Positions 16,924 to 25,386 of a stretch of 64,000 bases of DNA are shown here, piece by piece (position 1 is the first letter of the stretch; each line of letters begins with the position of its first letter). The notes beneath the pieces are model-generated. The model had not been told where the DNA came from and searched no databases. It saw nothing but the letters and a program-made list of their open reading frames with translations. This DNA comes from Acidobacteriota bacterium (GTDB taxonomy: Bacteria; Acidobacteriota; Blastocatellia; Pyrinomonadales; Pyrinomonadaceae). The position numbers and the translations under genes are program-made. The stretch lies in contig JAEZIT010000040.1 in the NCBI GenBank assembly GCA_023436495.1, positions 46,462-110,461 of the forward strand, written 5' to 3'.

Positions 16924-17766
16924 CTAGGCCTCTGCCAATTCAGCCGTAAATTCGACCAATGGCCTTATCAGGTCCGTATCATAATTCGTTTTTACATGCT
17001 GCATAACGGCGGTGATGCGTTCCAGGCCCATGCCGGTATCGACCGACGGGGCGGGCAGCGGCGTCAGCTGGAACGTTCCGTCGGGCTCCAGCGTGCGGTT
17101 ATACTGCATAAAGACCAGGTTCCAGATCTCCATTGTCGTATCGCCTGGGCCATTAACAAGCTCCGCCGTATTCTTCGCCGGATCTTTCGGGTCGTCGCCC
17201 ATATAATAATGGATCTCGGAACATGGCCCGCACGGCCCCGTATCGCCCATCTGCCAGAAATTGTCCTTGCGTCCGAACCCAAGAATACGTTCCGGCGGCG
17301 CTCCGACCGCTTCCCAGTGGCGCCGGGCCTCGTCATCGGGCCCGACCTCGGCGTCGCCCTCAAAAACCGAGAACCAGAGCCGATCCTTGTCGAGTTTGAA
17401 TTCGTTCACCAACAGATCCCAGGCGTATTCGATCGCTTCCTTCTTAAAATAATCGCCGAAAGAAAAATTGCCCAGCATTTCAAAGAAAGTATGGTGACGC
17501 GCCGTCTTTCCCACTTCGTCGAGATCGTTATGCTTTCCGCCGGCACGAATGCATTTCTGCGACGAAACCGCCCGAGTGTATTCGCGCTTCTCATTTCCGA
17601 GGAAAACGTCCTTGAACTGGTTCATCCCTGCGTTCGTAAAGAGCAGCGTCGGATCGTTCGCCGGCAGCAGCGGCGCGGAATGCACCACCTTGTGCCCGCG
17701 CTCCTCAAAATACTCCAAAAATTTGCTTCTGATCTCGTTTCCGGTCATATATTCACGAAACTTCAT
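16924..17766 (-). CDS. alaS: Alanyl-tRNA synthetase catalytic core, truncated
   Basis: The 280 residues match the N-terminal class II catalytic core of AlaRS: FLEYFEERGHKVVHSAPLLP, FTNAGMNQFKDVFLG (motif 1 region), CIRAGGKHNDLDEVG and ARHHTFFEMLGNFSFGDYF (motif 2), GDTGPCGPCSEI, and DTGMGLERI (motif 3). Full-length AlaRS has about 870 residues. Here a TAG follows ELAEA, and none of the three downstream frames continues with AlaRS sequence. The tRNA-binding helices, editing domain and C-Ala domain are absent. At most such a fragment could make alanyl-adenylate. recX lies just upstream, the order seen at normal recX-alaS loci, so this is probably the original locus after a rearrangement or a gene split. 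Confidence 0.85.
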   Translation of the reverse strand: MKFREYMTGNEIRSKFLEYFEERGHKVVHSAPLLPANDPTLLFTNAGMNQFKDVFLGNEKREYTRAVSSQKCIRAGGKHNDLDEVGKTARHHTFFEMLGNFSFGDYFKKEAIEYAWDLLVNEFKLDKDRLWFSVFEGDAEVGPDDEARRHWEAVGAPPERILGFGRKDNFWQMGDTGPCGPCSEIHYYMGDDPKDPAKNTAELVNGPGDTTMEIWNLVFMQYNRTLEPDGTFQLTPLPAPSVDTGMGLERITAVMQHVKTNYDTDLIRPLVEFTAELAEA

Positions 17767-17849
17767 CTTACCACGCTCCCCGTTCTAGTTAGAACCGGAT
17801 TGGTTAAGTCAGAACTCGTCAATTGATGCTTACCATAGTTCTATTATCT

Positions 17850-18389
17850 TCATTCATCTTCGTCTTGGGCGCGCGGAAGGGCAGCGACCTTGTCGCGGAT
17901 CATACCGTAGGAAAACCCCTGCCTCATCAGGTGGTCGTAAAATTTCTTCAGGTCTTCACGGGTTTTGGGAACGCCTTTGAGTCGAACACGCTTTTCGATC
18001 GCAAGGTCGGCCAACTCCTCTTCGGGCATTTTTTCATAGGCCGAATCGATTGCCTGATCGACCGTTTCCGGATCGAGTTCCTTACGCGACATTGTCCATT
18101 TCAGCCGGCGCCGTCCCTGCGGTTTTTCGCGAAGCTTGGCATTGGCTAGGCCTTCGGCATACTTTGCATCGTCGAGATAACCGTACTCTTGGAGTTTTTC
18201 GATGACGGCGTCTACGATCTCCAGGTTTGTCCATGCCTTTTCCATCAACCGCGTGCGAAGTTCACCGACCGAGCGCGGTTTTGCTGCCAACAAGCGAACG
18301 GCTCGGTGCATTGTCCGTTCGCGCGCCTTGGCCGCGTCTTTGATTACGCGATCTTCGTCCTTTATCGGTTCGGTCCGTCTTCGCCGCAT
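17850..18389 (-). CDS. recX: Regulatory protein RecX
   Basis: This 179-residue protein has the three-helix repeats of RecX: a first block RAVRLLAAKPRSVGELRTRLMEKAW with IVDAVIEKLQEYGYLDDAKYAEGLANAKL, then GRRRLKWTMSRKELDPETVDQAI, then a third repeat ending RQGFSYGMIRDKV. RecX binds along the groove of the RecA filament and limits its activity. It is slightly longer than E. coli RecX (166) owing to a basic N-terminus. No recA is visible in the window. TAAAAT lies 7 bases before its ATG, and truB is divergent with 54 bases between the starts. Confidence 0.9.
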   Translation of the reverse strand: MRRRRTEPIKDEDRVIKDAAKARERTMHRAVRLLAAKPRSVGELRTRLMEKAWTNLEIVDAVIEKLQEYGYLDDAKYAEGLANAKLREKPQGRRRLKWTMSRKELDPETVDQAIDSAYEKMPEEELADLAIEKRVRLKGVPKTREDLKKFYDHLMRQGFSYGMIRDKVAALPRAQDEDE

Positions 18390-18396
18390 ATATTAG

Positions 18397-18402
18397 ATTT
18401 TA
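18397..18402 (-). promoter_or_regulatory. -10 element close to the recX start
   Basis: On the minus strand TAAAAT ends 7 bases before the ATG at 18389, within the 54-base recX-truB divergent region. There is no room for a conventional leader. Confidence 0.5.
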
Positions 18403-18443
18403 CGATTTTGCGTGACGAAACTTACAGTGAATAATCGTATTTT

Positions 18444-19340
18444 ATGGATGGTTTACTGATCATCGACAAGCCCGTTGGGCTGACATCGCATGATGTCGTC
18501 GCGCGCGTCCGCCGGATCCTTAAAACAAAGCGTGTCGGGCACACGGGAACACTCGATCCATTCGCGACCGGCGTGCTTGTCTTGGCTGTAGGCCGCGCTA
18601 CGCGGTTGATCAGGTTCCTCGACAAGGACGAAAAAGAGTATGACGCCTTGGCGCGATTCGGCTTCGAAACAGACACGGGAGACAGGACCGGCACCCCACT
18701 CGAGGCGGAAAACTATACAGATCTTCAACAACTTACGTCTGAAAGAATCGAGAGCGCTCTAGTCAATTTTCGCGGTACGATCGAACAAGTGCCGCCAATG
18801 TATTCCGCTAAGAAGGTCGAAGGAAAAAAGCTGTACGAACTCGCTCGCAGCGGCATAACGATCGAACGAAAACCGGTTTCAGTCACGATTCGCGAACTTG
18901 AGCTGACGACGCTTTCTGACGTTTCAAATAACACGCGGGACGCTGCTTTTCGTGTAGCATGCTCCGCCGGAACGTATGTTCGGACACTCGCCGAGGACAT
19001 CGGCAGAACCCTCGGTGTTGGGGCTCATCTCGCGGAGCTTCGCCGCACGCGTGCCGGCCGTTTCTCGATGACTGATACTGTAACTCTCGAAGCCCTCGAA
19101 TCGTCAACCGAGCCCGCCGCGATGCTGCTTGAAGCCGACATGGCCGTCGCTCATTTGCCATTATTTACGTTACCGGATGACCGTATAGATAAAACGCTTA
19201 ACGGACTTTCCACGAGGGCCGATGACGAGTATCAAGACGGCTCGAATGTACGAATGATTGATCGCATAGGTAACCTGATCGCGGTCGGCATATATAACGA
19301 AAGCGAAAAAACAATTCAGCCAAAGGTGGTTTTAGGTTAA
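18444..19340 (+). CDS. truB: tRNA pseudouridine(55) synthase TruB
   Basis: This 298-residue enzyme isomerises U55 in the T-loop of tRNAs. It begins MDGLLIIDKPVGLTSHDVV, and the catalytic aspartate lies in GHTGTLDPFATGVL. YSAKKVEGKKLYELARSG and the CSAGTYVRTLAEDIG motif follow as in TruB. The C-terminal part after about residue 230 is the short PUA-like tail. The start is fixed by the conserved N-terminus and the divergent recX. The next gene starts 13 bases after the stop but has its own -10-like sequence. Confidence 0.93.
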   Translation: MDGLLIIDKPVGLTSHDVVARVRRILKTKRVGHTGTLDPFATGVLVLAVGRATRLIRFLDKDEKEYDALARFGFETDTGDRTGTPLEAENYTDLQQLTSERIESALVNFRGTIEQVPPMYSAKKVEGKKLYELARSGITIERKPVSVTIRELELTTLSDVSNNTRDAAFRVACSAGTYVRTLAEDIGRTLGVGAHLAELRRTRAGRFSMTDTVTLEALESSTEPAAMLLEADMAVAHLPLFTLPDDRIDKTLNGLSTRADDEYQDGSNVRMIDRIGNLIAVGIYNESEKTIQPKVVLG

Positions 19341-19343
19341 AAT
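19338..19343 (+). promoter_or_regulatory. -10 element close to the hydrolase start
   Basis: TAAAAT overlaps the stop codon of truB and ends 9 bases before the ATG at 19353, with no Shine-Dalgarno sequence between. Confidence 0.45.
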
Positions 19344-19352
19344 TCAGACGTT

Positions 19353-20360
19353 ATGAAGAAAAGGAATCTGGCTATTGGGATCGGCGGCGCGGCTGCTGCG
19401 GCGATCGCCGTGAAGATGCTGACCCGTGCAAAATCGATCGTTTGGGAAGATGTGGCGGACCGCGTCATTCATTCGGAAAACTCTCATTTTGTTGAGGTCG
19501 ACGGCACCACGATCCATTACCAGGAATTTGGCTCTGCGGCCGATCCAAAGATCTTGCTGATCCATGGTTATACAGCCTCGGCGTATGTTTGGCATATGAC
19601 CGCGCCGGCGCTTGCCGCAAACGGATTTCATGTTATTGCGCCCGATCTGACGGGATTCGGCTATTCGGGCAAACCTGCCTGGTTTGATTATTCCATCGCC
19701 TCGCAAGCCCGTATGACGGCGCGTCTTATGAACCGCCTTGGGATAGGCCGCGCGACGGTAGTAGGCAGTTCGTACGGCGGGGCAGTTGCCGCGACGCTGG
19801 CGCTCGACTATCCCGAACGCGTTGAAAAACTAGTCCTGGTAGATGCTGTCTGCAACGATGATCTTAAGAACCATCCGATCCTGCGCCTTGCTGCGATCCC
19901 GGGCGTTGGCGAGGTCATTACTCCATTTCTGGCCGATTCGCGATTTTACATGCGAATGCGTATGAAGAACACGCTGGCGCCGGCGAATCACGACCTTATC
20001 GACGACGAACGCATCGAGAATGTCTCACGGCCACTAAGCGCCGCCGATGCTCATCACGCCCTGCTAGCGACGTCGCGAAATTGGCTCGCAACGCGTATCG
20101 AACGCGACGCCGGATTGATCGGACAACCGACGCTTATCGTCTGGGGCGAGCAAGATAAGCTTATTCCTGTCACCGACGGCCACAAGCTGCACGATTCTAT
20201 ATTGAATTCCAGATTCGTGGTGATAAAGAATTGCGGTCACGTCCCGCAGGAAGAAAAGAGCGAGCTGTTTACTGAGCTGGTAACGGAATTCTGCCGCGAC
20301 AGAAAGGGACGCATCGGCCCGCACGACGAACGCGAAATGCTCGTAGAACCCGCCGGCTGA
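19353..20360 (+). CDS. Alpha/beta hydrolase, probably membrane-anchored
   Basis: This 335-residue protein has an N-terminal hydrophobic stretch (LAIGIGGAAAAAIAVKML) that may anchor it, then a hydrolase fold. LIHGYTASAYVWHM forms the oxyanion region, GSSYGGAVAATL holds the nucleophile serine, WGEQDKLIPV the acid, and NCGHVPQEE the catalytic histidine. Members include esterases, epoxide hydrolases and C-C hydrolases; the substrate is unknown. The histidine-containing end is followed by about 40 residues of charged tail. It follows truB closely but the functions are unrelated. Confidence 0.85.
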   Translation: MKKRNLAIGIGGAAAAAIAVKMLTRAKSIVWEDVADRVIHSENSHFVEVDGTTIHYQEFGSAADPKILLIHGYTASAYVWHMTAPALAANGFHVIAPDLTGFGYSGKPAWFDYSIASQARMTARLMNRLGIGRATVVGSSYGGAVAATLALDYPERVEKLVLVDAVCNDDLKNHPILRLAAIPGVGEVITPFLADSRFYMRMRMKNTLAPANHDLIDDERIENVSRPLSAADAHHALLATSRNWLATRIERDAGLIGQPTLIVWGEQDKLIPVTDGHKLHDSILNSRFVVIKNCGHVPQEEKSELFTELVTEFCRDRKGRIGPHDEREMLVEPAG

Positions 20361-20364
20361 AAGA

Positions 20365-21004
20365 TCAAAAATATCTATACTGACCGGTTATCGTCCATTC
20401 GAACAGCCGGTCTTCTATTCGTGTCCCGGAGCCGATATTATGGACGATCAAATATCGGCCGGTCGACTCGTTCCAGTGGTTTGAAACGATGCCTATATGT
20501 GTCATTCCTTTGCCGTTCAAGTCCCATGAAACGACGTCGCCAGGCCGAAAATCACCACCGGTGGTGCCGATCGGAATTGCTTTTCCAAGGCGTTCAAAAT
20601 ATATCTGAAGATTCGGCACCCGGCGATGATCGATATTGGTATCCGGTTCCCTCAGTCCCCATTTTTGCGGATATGCGTTGAAATTGGCTGCCAGATCTTC
20701 ATGTACCTCTTTCTGCAGATCTATCCCGACTGCCCTAAAGGCGCGTATTCTCTGACGGCACGTCGCCGTTTGGATATGCGATCTTGAAATATTGTTGAGT
20801 GTATTGAGTTGTGGTCTGAGTTTGCCGACCGGCGTTTGCCAGCAGTTTTCTAACCGCCTCTGACGCAGGCTCATCTTGACGGATATTCTGATGTCCCGAC
20901 GTTTTCTCGGCCGGGCCGCCTGATGCGGAAAGGTCCGGAACGCTTTTGCAAGCGGCTAACGAAAGCATAAAGGCGGCCGTAACGGCGAACAATTTCAGCT
21001 TCAT
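20365..21004 (-). pseudogene. DUF1287 (YijF-like) lipoprotein gene broken by an internal deletion
   Basis: Two frames on the minus strand together make one DUF1287 protein. The first (start 21004) has a lipoprotein signal ending LSLAAC and runs to YFKIAYPNGDVPSEN before a stop at 20735. The second frame continues with IRAFRAVGIDLQKEVHEDL, NIDHRRVPNLQIYFERLG and THIGIVS to 20365. In intact members some ten residues, including the GVCTDVV-like motif with the conserved cysteine, lie between GDVP and IRAFRA. Here only seven bases separate them. A deletion of roughly 25-30 bases therefore both shifts the frame and removes the presumed catalytic cysteine. The family comparison is from memory. Confidence 0.78.
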
Positions 21005-21073
21005 GATCGCGAAGTAACCGAAATAGAGTTTGTTTTCAGAGAATCCCGTCACGCGGGATCGAATTCGATTTTA

Positions 21074-22261
21074 TCAGCCTTCCACTAAGACGAACTTACT
21101 GATTGCGATATCCTCCGCAGCCTTTATCTTCTTTAGATTCTCGCTTTCAATCTCGCTCAGCATTTCGTCCTTGAATTCCGGATCGGCTTTGTACCAGGGC
21201 TGCGTCTCGAAATATTTCTGCAATTCTTGGTCTTTGAAAATGCGTCCGTGCCGGGCGTAGATCTCGTTGCGCAAAACACGAAGGTCTTCGGTAAAAAGCT
21301 CGCCCAATGCGTCTTCAGGCAGCGGCTCGGTTGCCAGGCGTTCGCGCATCTTTGCTTCATATGCTTCGATCAGGGCTACGTTCTTTTCCTCGATCGGCGA
21401 GAGTTTTATTGTCTTTTGGTACTTGGCCGGCTTGTACCAATCACGCCATTCGAAATACGTCTGAATTCCCGGCGCGTCAAACTTCTTTCCGTGTCGAGCC
21501 CAAAATTCTTCGCGGATCATTCGCAATTCGAGCATCGTCAGGCCTTCAAGCTTTTCCTCGGTCAACAGAACATTCTGAAAGTGGTCCATATCGCCGATGG
21601 CGATCGCGGTATTGCGGCCCTTTTCTTTTTCAGCTAGCAGCTTTTCTATGTTCTTTCGGTCGATATCCGACAAGACCGATGGCGAATATGCCGTATCCCT
21701 TTTATACCAGTAACGCTCGTCGAAATATTTCTGAAGCCACTCTTCCTGCGGAAAGGTCTTGCCGTGGATCGCCTCAACCTCGGCCGCCATTATCGCAAGC
21801 TCGGTTCCGCTATAGGATCGCAGATCGTCGTCCGTAATCAGTCTTCGCTCCCATATTCGCATGTCGCCGGGTTCGACAAAGTCGTGCTTTTCAGCTTCGG
21901 CCAACCGAATTAGATCTAGGTTCGCTCGTTCCGCCGCAGAAAGCGACGCGTTCGAAAAGTTGTTGTTCGCTTTGTACCACGGCTGCTTTTCGAGATAGCT
22001 CTGGATCGTTCGCTCTTTGAACACCCGGCCGCGTTTTCCGAATACAACGCCGCGCAGAAGCTCCAATTCGAATACGGCGTTGTCGCCCTTTATGCGTGCA
22101 AGCCGTGCTCGAGTAAGCCGCTCCTTGGAAAAGTCGATCCGGTGCCATCCCGCCTTGTTAAACGAAGCCCAGACGTCAGGTCTTTCAAAAGCTTCCTGTG
22201 CCAAGCTGCTCGCTGCCAGAAGGACAATAGCCGTTAATAGGAAAGCGAATTTACGTTTCAT
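21074..22261 (-). CDS. Exported protein with four YARHG domains
   Basis: This 395-residue protein has a signal peptide (FAFLLTAIVLLAASSLAQ). The rest is four copies of the YARHG module, each with an RxxI/LxARHG-like helix followed by a YF...WYK ending: FGKRGRVF...QPWYKAN, EAIHGKTF...RYWYKRD, WARHGKKF...RDWYKPA and YARHGRIF...QPWYKAD. YARHG is an extracellular or periplasmic module found in many lineages, of uncertain function, probably cell-wall associated. Its stop lies 70 bases beyond the broken DUF1287 gene, and the OsmC gene ends directly upstream (one base between), so they may be co-transcribed. Confidence 0.83.
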   Translation of the reverse strand: MKRKFAFLLTAIVLLAASSLAQEAFERPDVWASFNKAGWHRIDFSKERLTRARLARIKGDNAVFELELLRGVVFGKRGRVFKERTIQSYLEKQPWYKANNNFSNASLSAAERANLDLIRLAEAEKHDFVEPGDMRIWERRLITDDDLRSYSGTELAIMAAEVEAIHGKTFPQEEWLQKYFDERYWYKRDTAYSPSVLSDIDRKNIEKLLAEKEKGRNTAIAIGDMDHFQNVLLTEEKLEGLTMLELRMIREEFWARHGKKFDAPGIQTYFEWRDWYKPAKYQKTIKLSPIEEKNVALIEAYEAKMRERLATEPLPEDALGELFTEDLRVLRNEIYARHGRIFKDQELQKYFETQPWYKADPEFKDEMLSEIESENLKKIKAAEDIAISKFVLVEG

Positions 22262-22262
22262 T

Positions 22263-22685
22263 TCAAACCTCTACGATCTCAAAACTCGTCGTGATCTCAG
22301 CGGTTGGCCTGACCGTCGCCGCGACCGAACAATATTTCGTGTCGGACAGCTCAACCGCATCTGCAACGGCTTTTTCCGAAACGCCGCGTCCATACACGAT
22401 ATGGTGAACACGAAACGACGTAAACGCACGCGGGTGGTCGTCCTTGCGGATTCCTTCAATCTCTACGCGGTAACCGGTTACGTCTTGGCGTTTCTTTAGT
22501 AGGATCGAAATTACGTCCGCCGCGGTACACCCTGCCACTGATACAAGCAGCATTTCCATCGGCGTTGGAGCGGCCCGCCTATCTCCATTTGTGTCAATAA
22601 CTTGTGCATGCCCGCTTGGCGGTGTGCCGATAAAAAGCTCATCGCCTGCGTATTGAACTGTAGCCTTATAAACCGCTGATGCCAT
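22263..22685 (-). CDS. OsmC family protein
   Basis: The 140-residue product has the OsmC/Ohr fold: PTPMEMLLVSVAGCTAADVISILLKKR with the first cysteine, and SDTKYCSVAATVRP with the second. In characterised members these two cysteines reduce organic hydroperoxides. The sequence is closer to the YhfA/OsmC-like subgroup than to Ohr. The ATG at 22685 is preferred because GAGGAAAA lies seven bases upstream; an earlier start would add an unrelated N-terminus. No PerR box is seen, only a half-site-like TTAGAAT in the upstream region. Confidence 0.87.
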   Translation of the reverse strand: MASAVYKATVQYAGDELFIGTPPSGHAQVIDTNGDRRAAPTPMEMLLVSVAGCTAADVISILLKKRQDVTGYRVEIEGIRKDDHPRAFTSFRVHHIVYGRGVSEKAVADAVELSDTKYCSVAATVRPTAEITTSFEIVEV

Positions 22686-22857
22686 TAAATTTTCCTCACT
22701 TAGATCGATGGATCGCCCGAGATTTTGCGTGAATTCTAACATATAATTTTGACGCGAAGTAGAATCTGCCGGCGAGAACAACTTTTGGCATCAAATATGC
22801 TTCATATTCTAATGGTGCGTTGTATCACTCAGGCTTTCTACGTCCAGGAGAAAAGAA

Positions 22858-24510
22858 ATGAACAGGTTGAAAGGTTTACTGTCGGTTTACTTGGTTTTGG
22901 GGATCATGATCGTCGGATTGGCAGGACAAGCAGACGCTCAGCGGCGCAACGAACGCGAGATACGCGATATCGTTCGAAGTCTTAATTCACAGATCGACGA
23001 TTTCGAATACGAATTGATGTACCAGATGCGAAGCACGTCCGCTTCGCGCCAGGATATGGATGACGCCGCGTCCGGAATAAATAATTTAAAGGACAAGGTA
23101 GACGCCTTTCAGGAAAACCTGAACGCACGCCGCGAAAACCGGAGCGACGTTCGTGATATTGCCACGGCGGCGGCCGACGTCAACGCGTTTTTAAGCCATA
23201 ACCGGCAGAACCGCCGGGTCGAAACTGCGTGGAAAGGCGCGCGCGACCTGGTCGATCGGCTTGTTTCGAATTATGGGGTCACTGCCGATTGGACGGGCCG
23301 GATCTCAAATGTGTCCGGCATCGGAAGGGACGACGAACCGCCTTCGGTCATTACCAATTCCCGCTCGGCCCCGATCAACAATGTTTCAAGCGGCGCGCTC
23401 AATATGGCGTTGACGGGCACATACCGGCTCGATGCCGCGCAAAGCGAAAAACCGGCCGATGCTCTTGTGGGCGTGAATGTCGGAACCGCGCGTCGATACG
23501 AACTTGAACTGAAACTTGAATCACCCGAACAGCTTGCGATCAACGTACGCGGAAACGAGGTAACGATCGCATCGTCGAAGTCCGATCCGGCAACCTTTAT
23601 CGCTGACGGAAACGAAAAGACCGAAACCGACTCCGGCGGCCGGACGGTTCGCAACCGCGCTACGCTTCGGGGAAACGAATTGGTGATCACCAGCCTCGGC
23701 GGTGAGACCGATTATACGGTAACGTTTACCTCGGAAAACGGCGGCCGTACGATGAAGGTGTCGCGGCGTCTGACGGCCGATTATTTACCCGAAACGGTAT
23801 TCGCGGACAGCGTCTATGACAAGACGGACCAGGTGGCCGGGCTCGGGATCAAAGAGATCTTCAATCAGCCCGACCCGGGAACGTATTCGAGCAACGACCC
23901 GAATGACAGAGGTGCGACGTACGGCGGTGTGCCTGTTCCAACAATGGGACGGACCGGCGATTATGTGGTGCCGAATGGGACGATGGTCACAGCAGTTCTT
24001 GAAAATATGATCGATACTAAGGTGTCGCAGAACAACGACCGGTTCAAGATGACGGTTCAGTCGCCCGACGAATTTCGCGGAGCGGTTATCGAAGGGTATC
24101 TTTCCGGCGTAGGACGTTCAGGGCAGGTTTCCGGGCGATCGAATGTTACCTTTAATTTCGACCGGATCACGCTTCGCGACGGCAGGTCGTTTGAATTTGC
24201 CGGTTCGCTACAGAGCGTCAGGGACCATCAGGGCAAGGACGTAAGAGTTGACACTGAAGGCACGGCGAAAGGCGACAGTCAGACGAAAGAAACAGCGAAA
24301 CGCGGCGGTATCGGTGCCGGCTTGGGGGCGATCATCGGCGCGATCGCGGGCGGCGGAAAAGGTGCGGCAATAGGTGCGATCATCGGCGGCGGCGCGGGTG
24401 CGGGATCGGTTGTTGTGCAGGGTCGCGACGACCTTCAGCTAATGAAAGGTTCAACGATGACGATCTTGGCATCGGCACCGGACCGCGGGCCGGTAAGACG
24501 GGATAATTAA
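22858..24510 (+). CDS. Exported protein with a C-terminal glycine zipper
   Basis: This 550-residue protein has a signal peptide (LSVYLVLGIMIVGLAGQADAQ). Residues about 25-150 are charged and helical (LNSQIDDFEYELMYQM and similar), possibly a coiled coil. The centre is a beta-rich region of unknown type. The C-terminus has a glycine zipper (GGIGAGLGAIIGAIAGGG and a second GAIIGGGAGAG segment), followed by VVVQGRDDLQLMKGSTM, as in surface or outer-membrane associated proteins. It is common in Acidobacteria as far as I recall, and its role is unknown. AGGAG precedes the ATG and a terminator follows. Confidence 0.7.
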   Translation: MNRLKGLLSVYLVLGIMIVGLAGQADAQRRNEREIRDIVRSLNSQIDDFEYELMYQMRSTSASRQDMDDAASGINNLKDKVDAFQENLNARRENRSDVRDIATAAADVNAFLSHNRQNRRVETAWKGARDLVDRLVSNYGVTADWTGRISNVSGIGRDDEPPSVITNSRSAPINNVSSGALNMALTGTYRLDAAQSEKPADALVGVNVGTARRYELELKLESPEQLAINVRGNEVTIASSKSDPATFIADGNEKTETDSGGRTVRNRATLRGNELVITSLGGETDYTVTFTSENGGRTMKVSRRLTADYLPETVFADSVYDKTDQVAGLGIKEIFNQPDPGTYSSNDPNDRGATYGGVPVPTMGRTGDYVVPNGTMVTAVLENMIDTKVSQNNDRFKMTVQSPDEFRGAVIEGYLSGVGRSGQVSGRSNVTFNFDRITLRDGRSFEFAGSLQSVRDHQGKDVRVDTEGTAKGDSQTKETAKRGGIGAGLGAIIGAIAGGGKGAAIGAIIGGGAGAGSVVVQGRDDLQLMKGSTMTILASAPDRGPVRRDN

Positions 24511-24534
24511 ACAGCTTTGAGGCTTGTTTGGTCG

Positions 24535-24577
24535 AAATGCCGGGTATTGGATATATTCACAATGTCCGGCATTTTTT
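24535..24577 (+). terminator. Terminator of the glycine-zipper gene, overlapping the next gene's promoter
   Basis: A 9-bp perfect stem (AAATGCCGG at 24535-24543 with CCGGCATTT at 24566-24574) encloses a 22-base loop with an inner ATTG/CAAT pair, and TTTTTT ends at 24577. The loop contains a -10-like TATATT (24552-24557) for the next gene, whose transcript would start inside the loop and escape the hairpin. Confidence 0.72.
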
Positions 24578-24579
24578 GT

Positions 24580-25386
24580 ATGAACATTCGAACGCTGCCC
24601 GAGGAGATAGAACAGTATCGCGACCGAAAATGGCGGCGCGAAGACGCTCTTCGGATCGACACCGCTCAGGAGGTGGAAGCGATGGTCGAAGACCTCGGCT
24701 TCTGCCTTGGTCTGACCGACGTTCGCAAGAATCTGCCGTCCGTCTATATCGCCGTCTGCGGCCGCCGCGACGCTCATATGCCGAGGAACGTGCAGAAGGA
24801 TCCGGAAGCGAGCCTTGCGTGGGTGCTGAAGGATGAGGTCGTGGCACGTGGTCACGTCTACTACGGCAAGCTGGTAAAAGGGAATTCAATGTTTCTTGCC
24901 CCGCGGATGATCCCGGTTTTCAATGCGATCTGGGGAGTGCCGAAACGGGCCGAAAGGGAAACCCTTTCCGAAAACGCGCAAAAGGTATTAAAGGTTTTGC
25001 GTAAGGAATGGGAAATGGCGACGAGCGATCTTCGTGCCGAATGCGGCTTTGAGGAAAAGAAAGACCTGACGAACGCGATCGATGAATTGCAGCGGAAAAT
25101 GAAGGTGGTTCCGCAAGAGGTGCTATATGTTCCGAAATTCACCTACATCTGGACGCTCGCCGAAGCCCGGTTTCCGAACGAGATGAAAGTAAAAATGACC
25201 CGCGAACAAGCCGTCCGCGAACTGGCCCGCTGCTACCTGCAGATGTGCGGCATGACACTGCTCGGCGACCTGTCAAAGGCGTTCGGTTTCCAGCGATGGG
25301 AATCCGGCCGGGCCAATCACCAACTTGTAGATGAAGGGTTTGCGGAACGTATCTCGACCGGTGTGTACAAACTTGAGACCGGCTAA
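24580..25386 (+). CDS. Winged-helix-like protein, possibly related to YcaQ/AlkZ
   Basis: This protein has 268 residues, and only part of it looks familiar. Residues about 125-195 (LKVLRKEWEMATSDLRAECG through YVPKFTYIWTLAEARFP) look like a winged helix-turn-helix, and the C-terminal block also has LLGDLSKAFGFQRWESGRANHQLVDEG in a second winged-helix pattern. The overall layout resembles AlkZ-related proteins, which include DNA glycosylases acting on crosslinks, but the glycosylase QxQ motif is not visible. The start is uncertain: ATG 24580 begins MNIRTLPEEIEQYRDR, and an in-frame ATG at 24562 lies in the preceding terminator loop. Confidence 0.55.
   Translation: MNIRTLPEEIEQYRDRKWRREDALRIDTAQEVEAMVEDLGFCLGLTDVRKNLPSVYIAVCGRRDAHMPRNVQKDPEASLAWVLKDEVVARGHVYYGKLVKGNSMFLAPRMIPVFNAIWGVPKRAERETLSENAQKVLKVLRKEWEMATSDLRAECGFEEKKDLTNAIDELQRKMKVVPQEVLYVPKFTYIWTLAEARFPNEMKVKMTREQAVRELARCYLQMCGMTLLGDLSKAFGFQRWESGRANHQLVDEGFAERISTGVYKLETG

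Noticed and set aside
16996..17826. 276-codon plus-strand frame
   Set aside because: It lies antisense to the AlaRS core, which has motifs 1-3; the frame is a shadow.
22690..22760. PerR box in front of the OsmC gene
   Set aside because: Only one TTAGAAT half-site is present; the other arm does not match.
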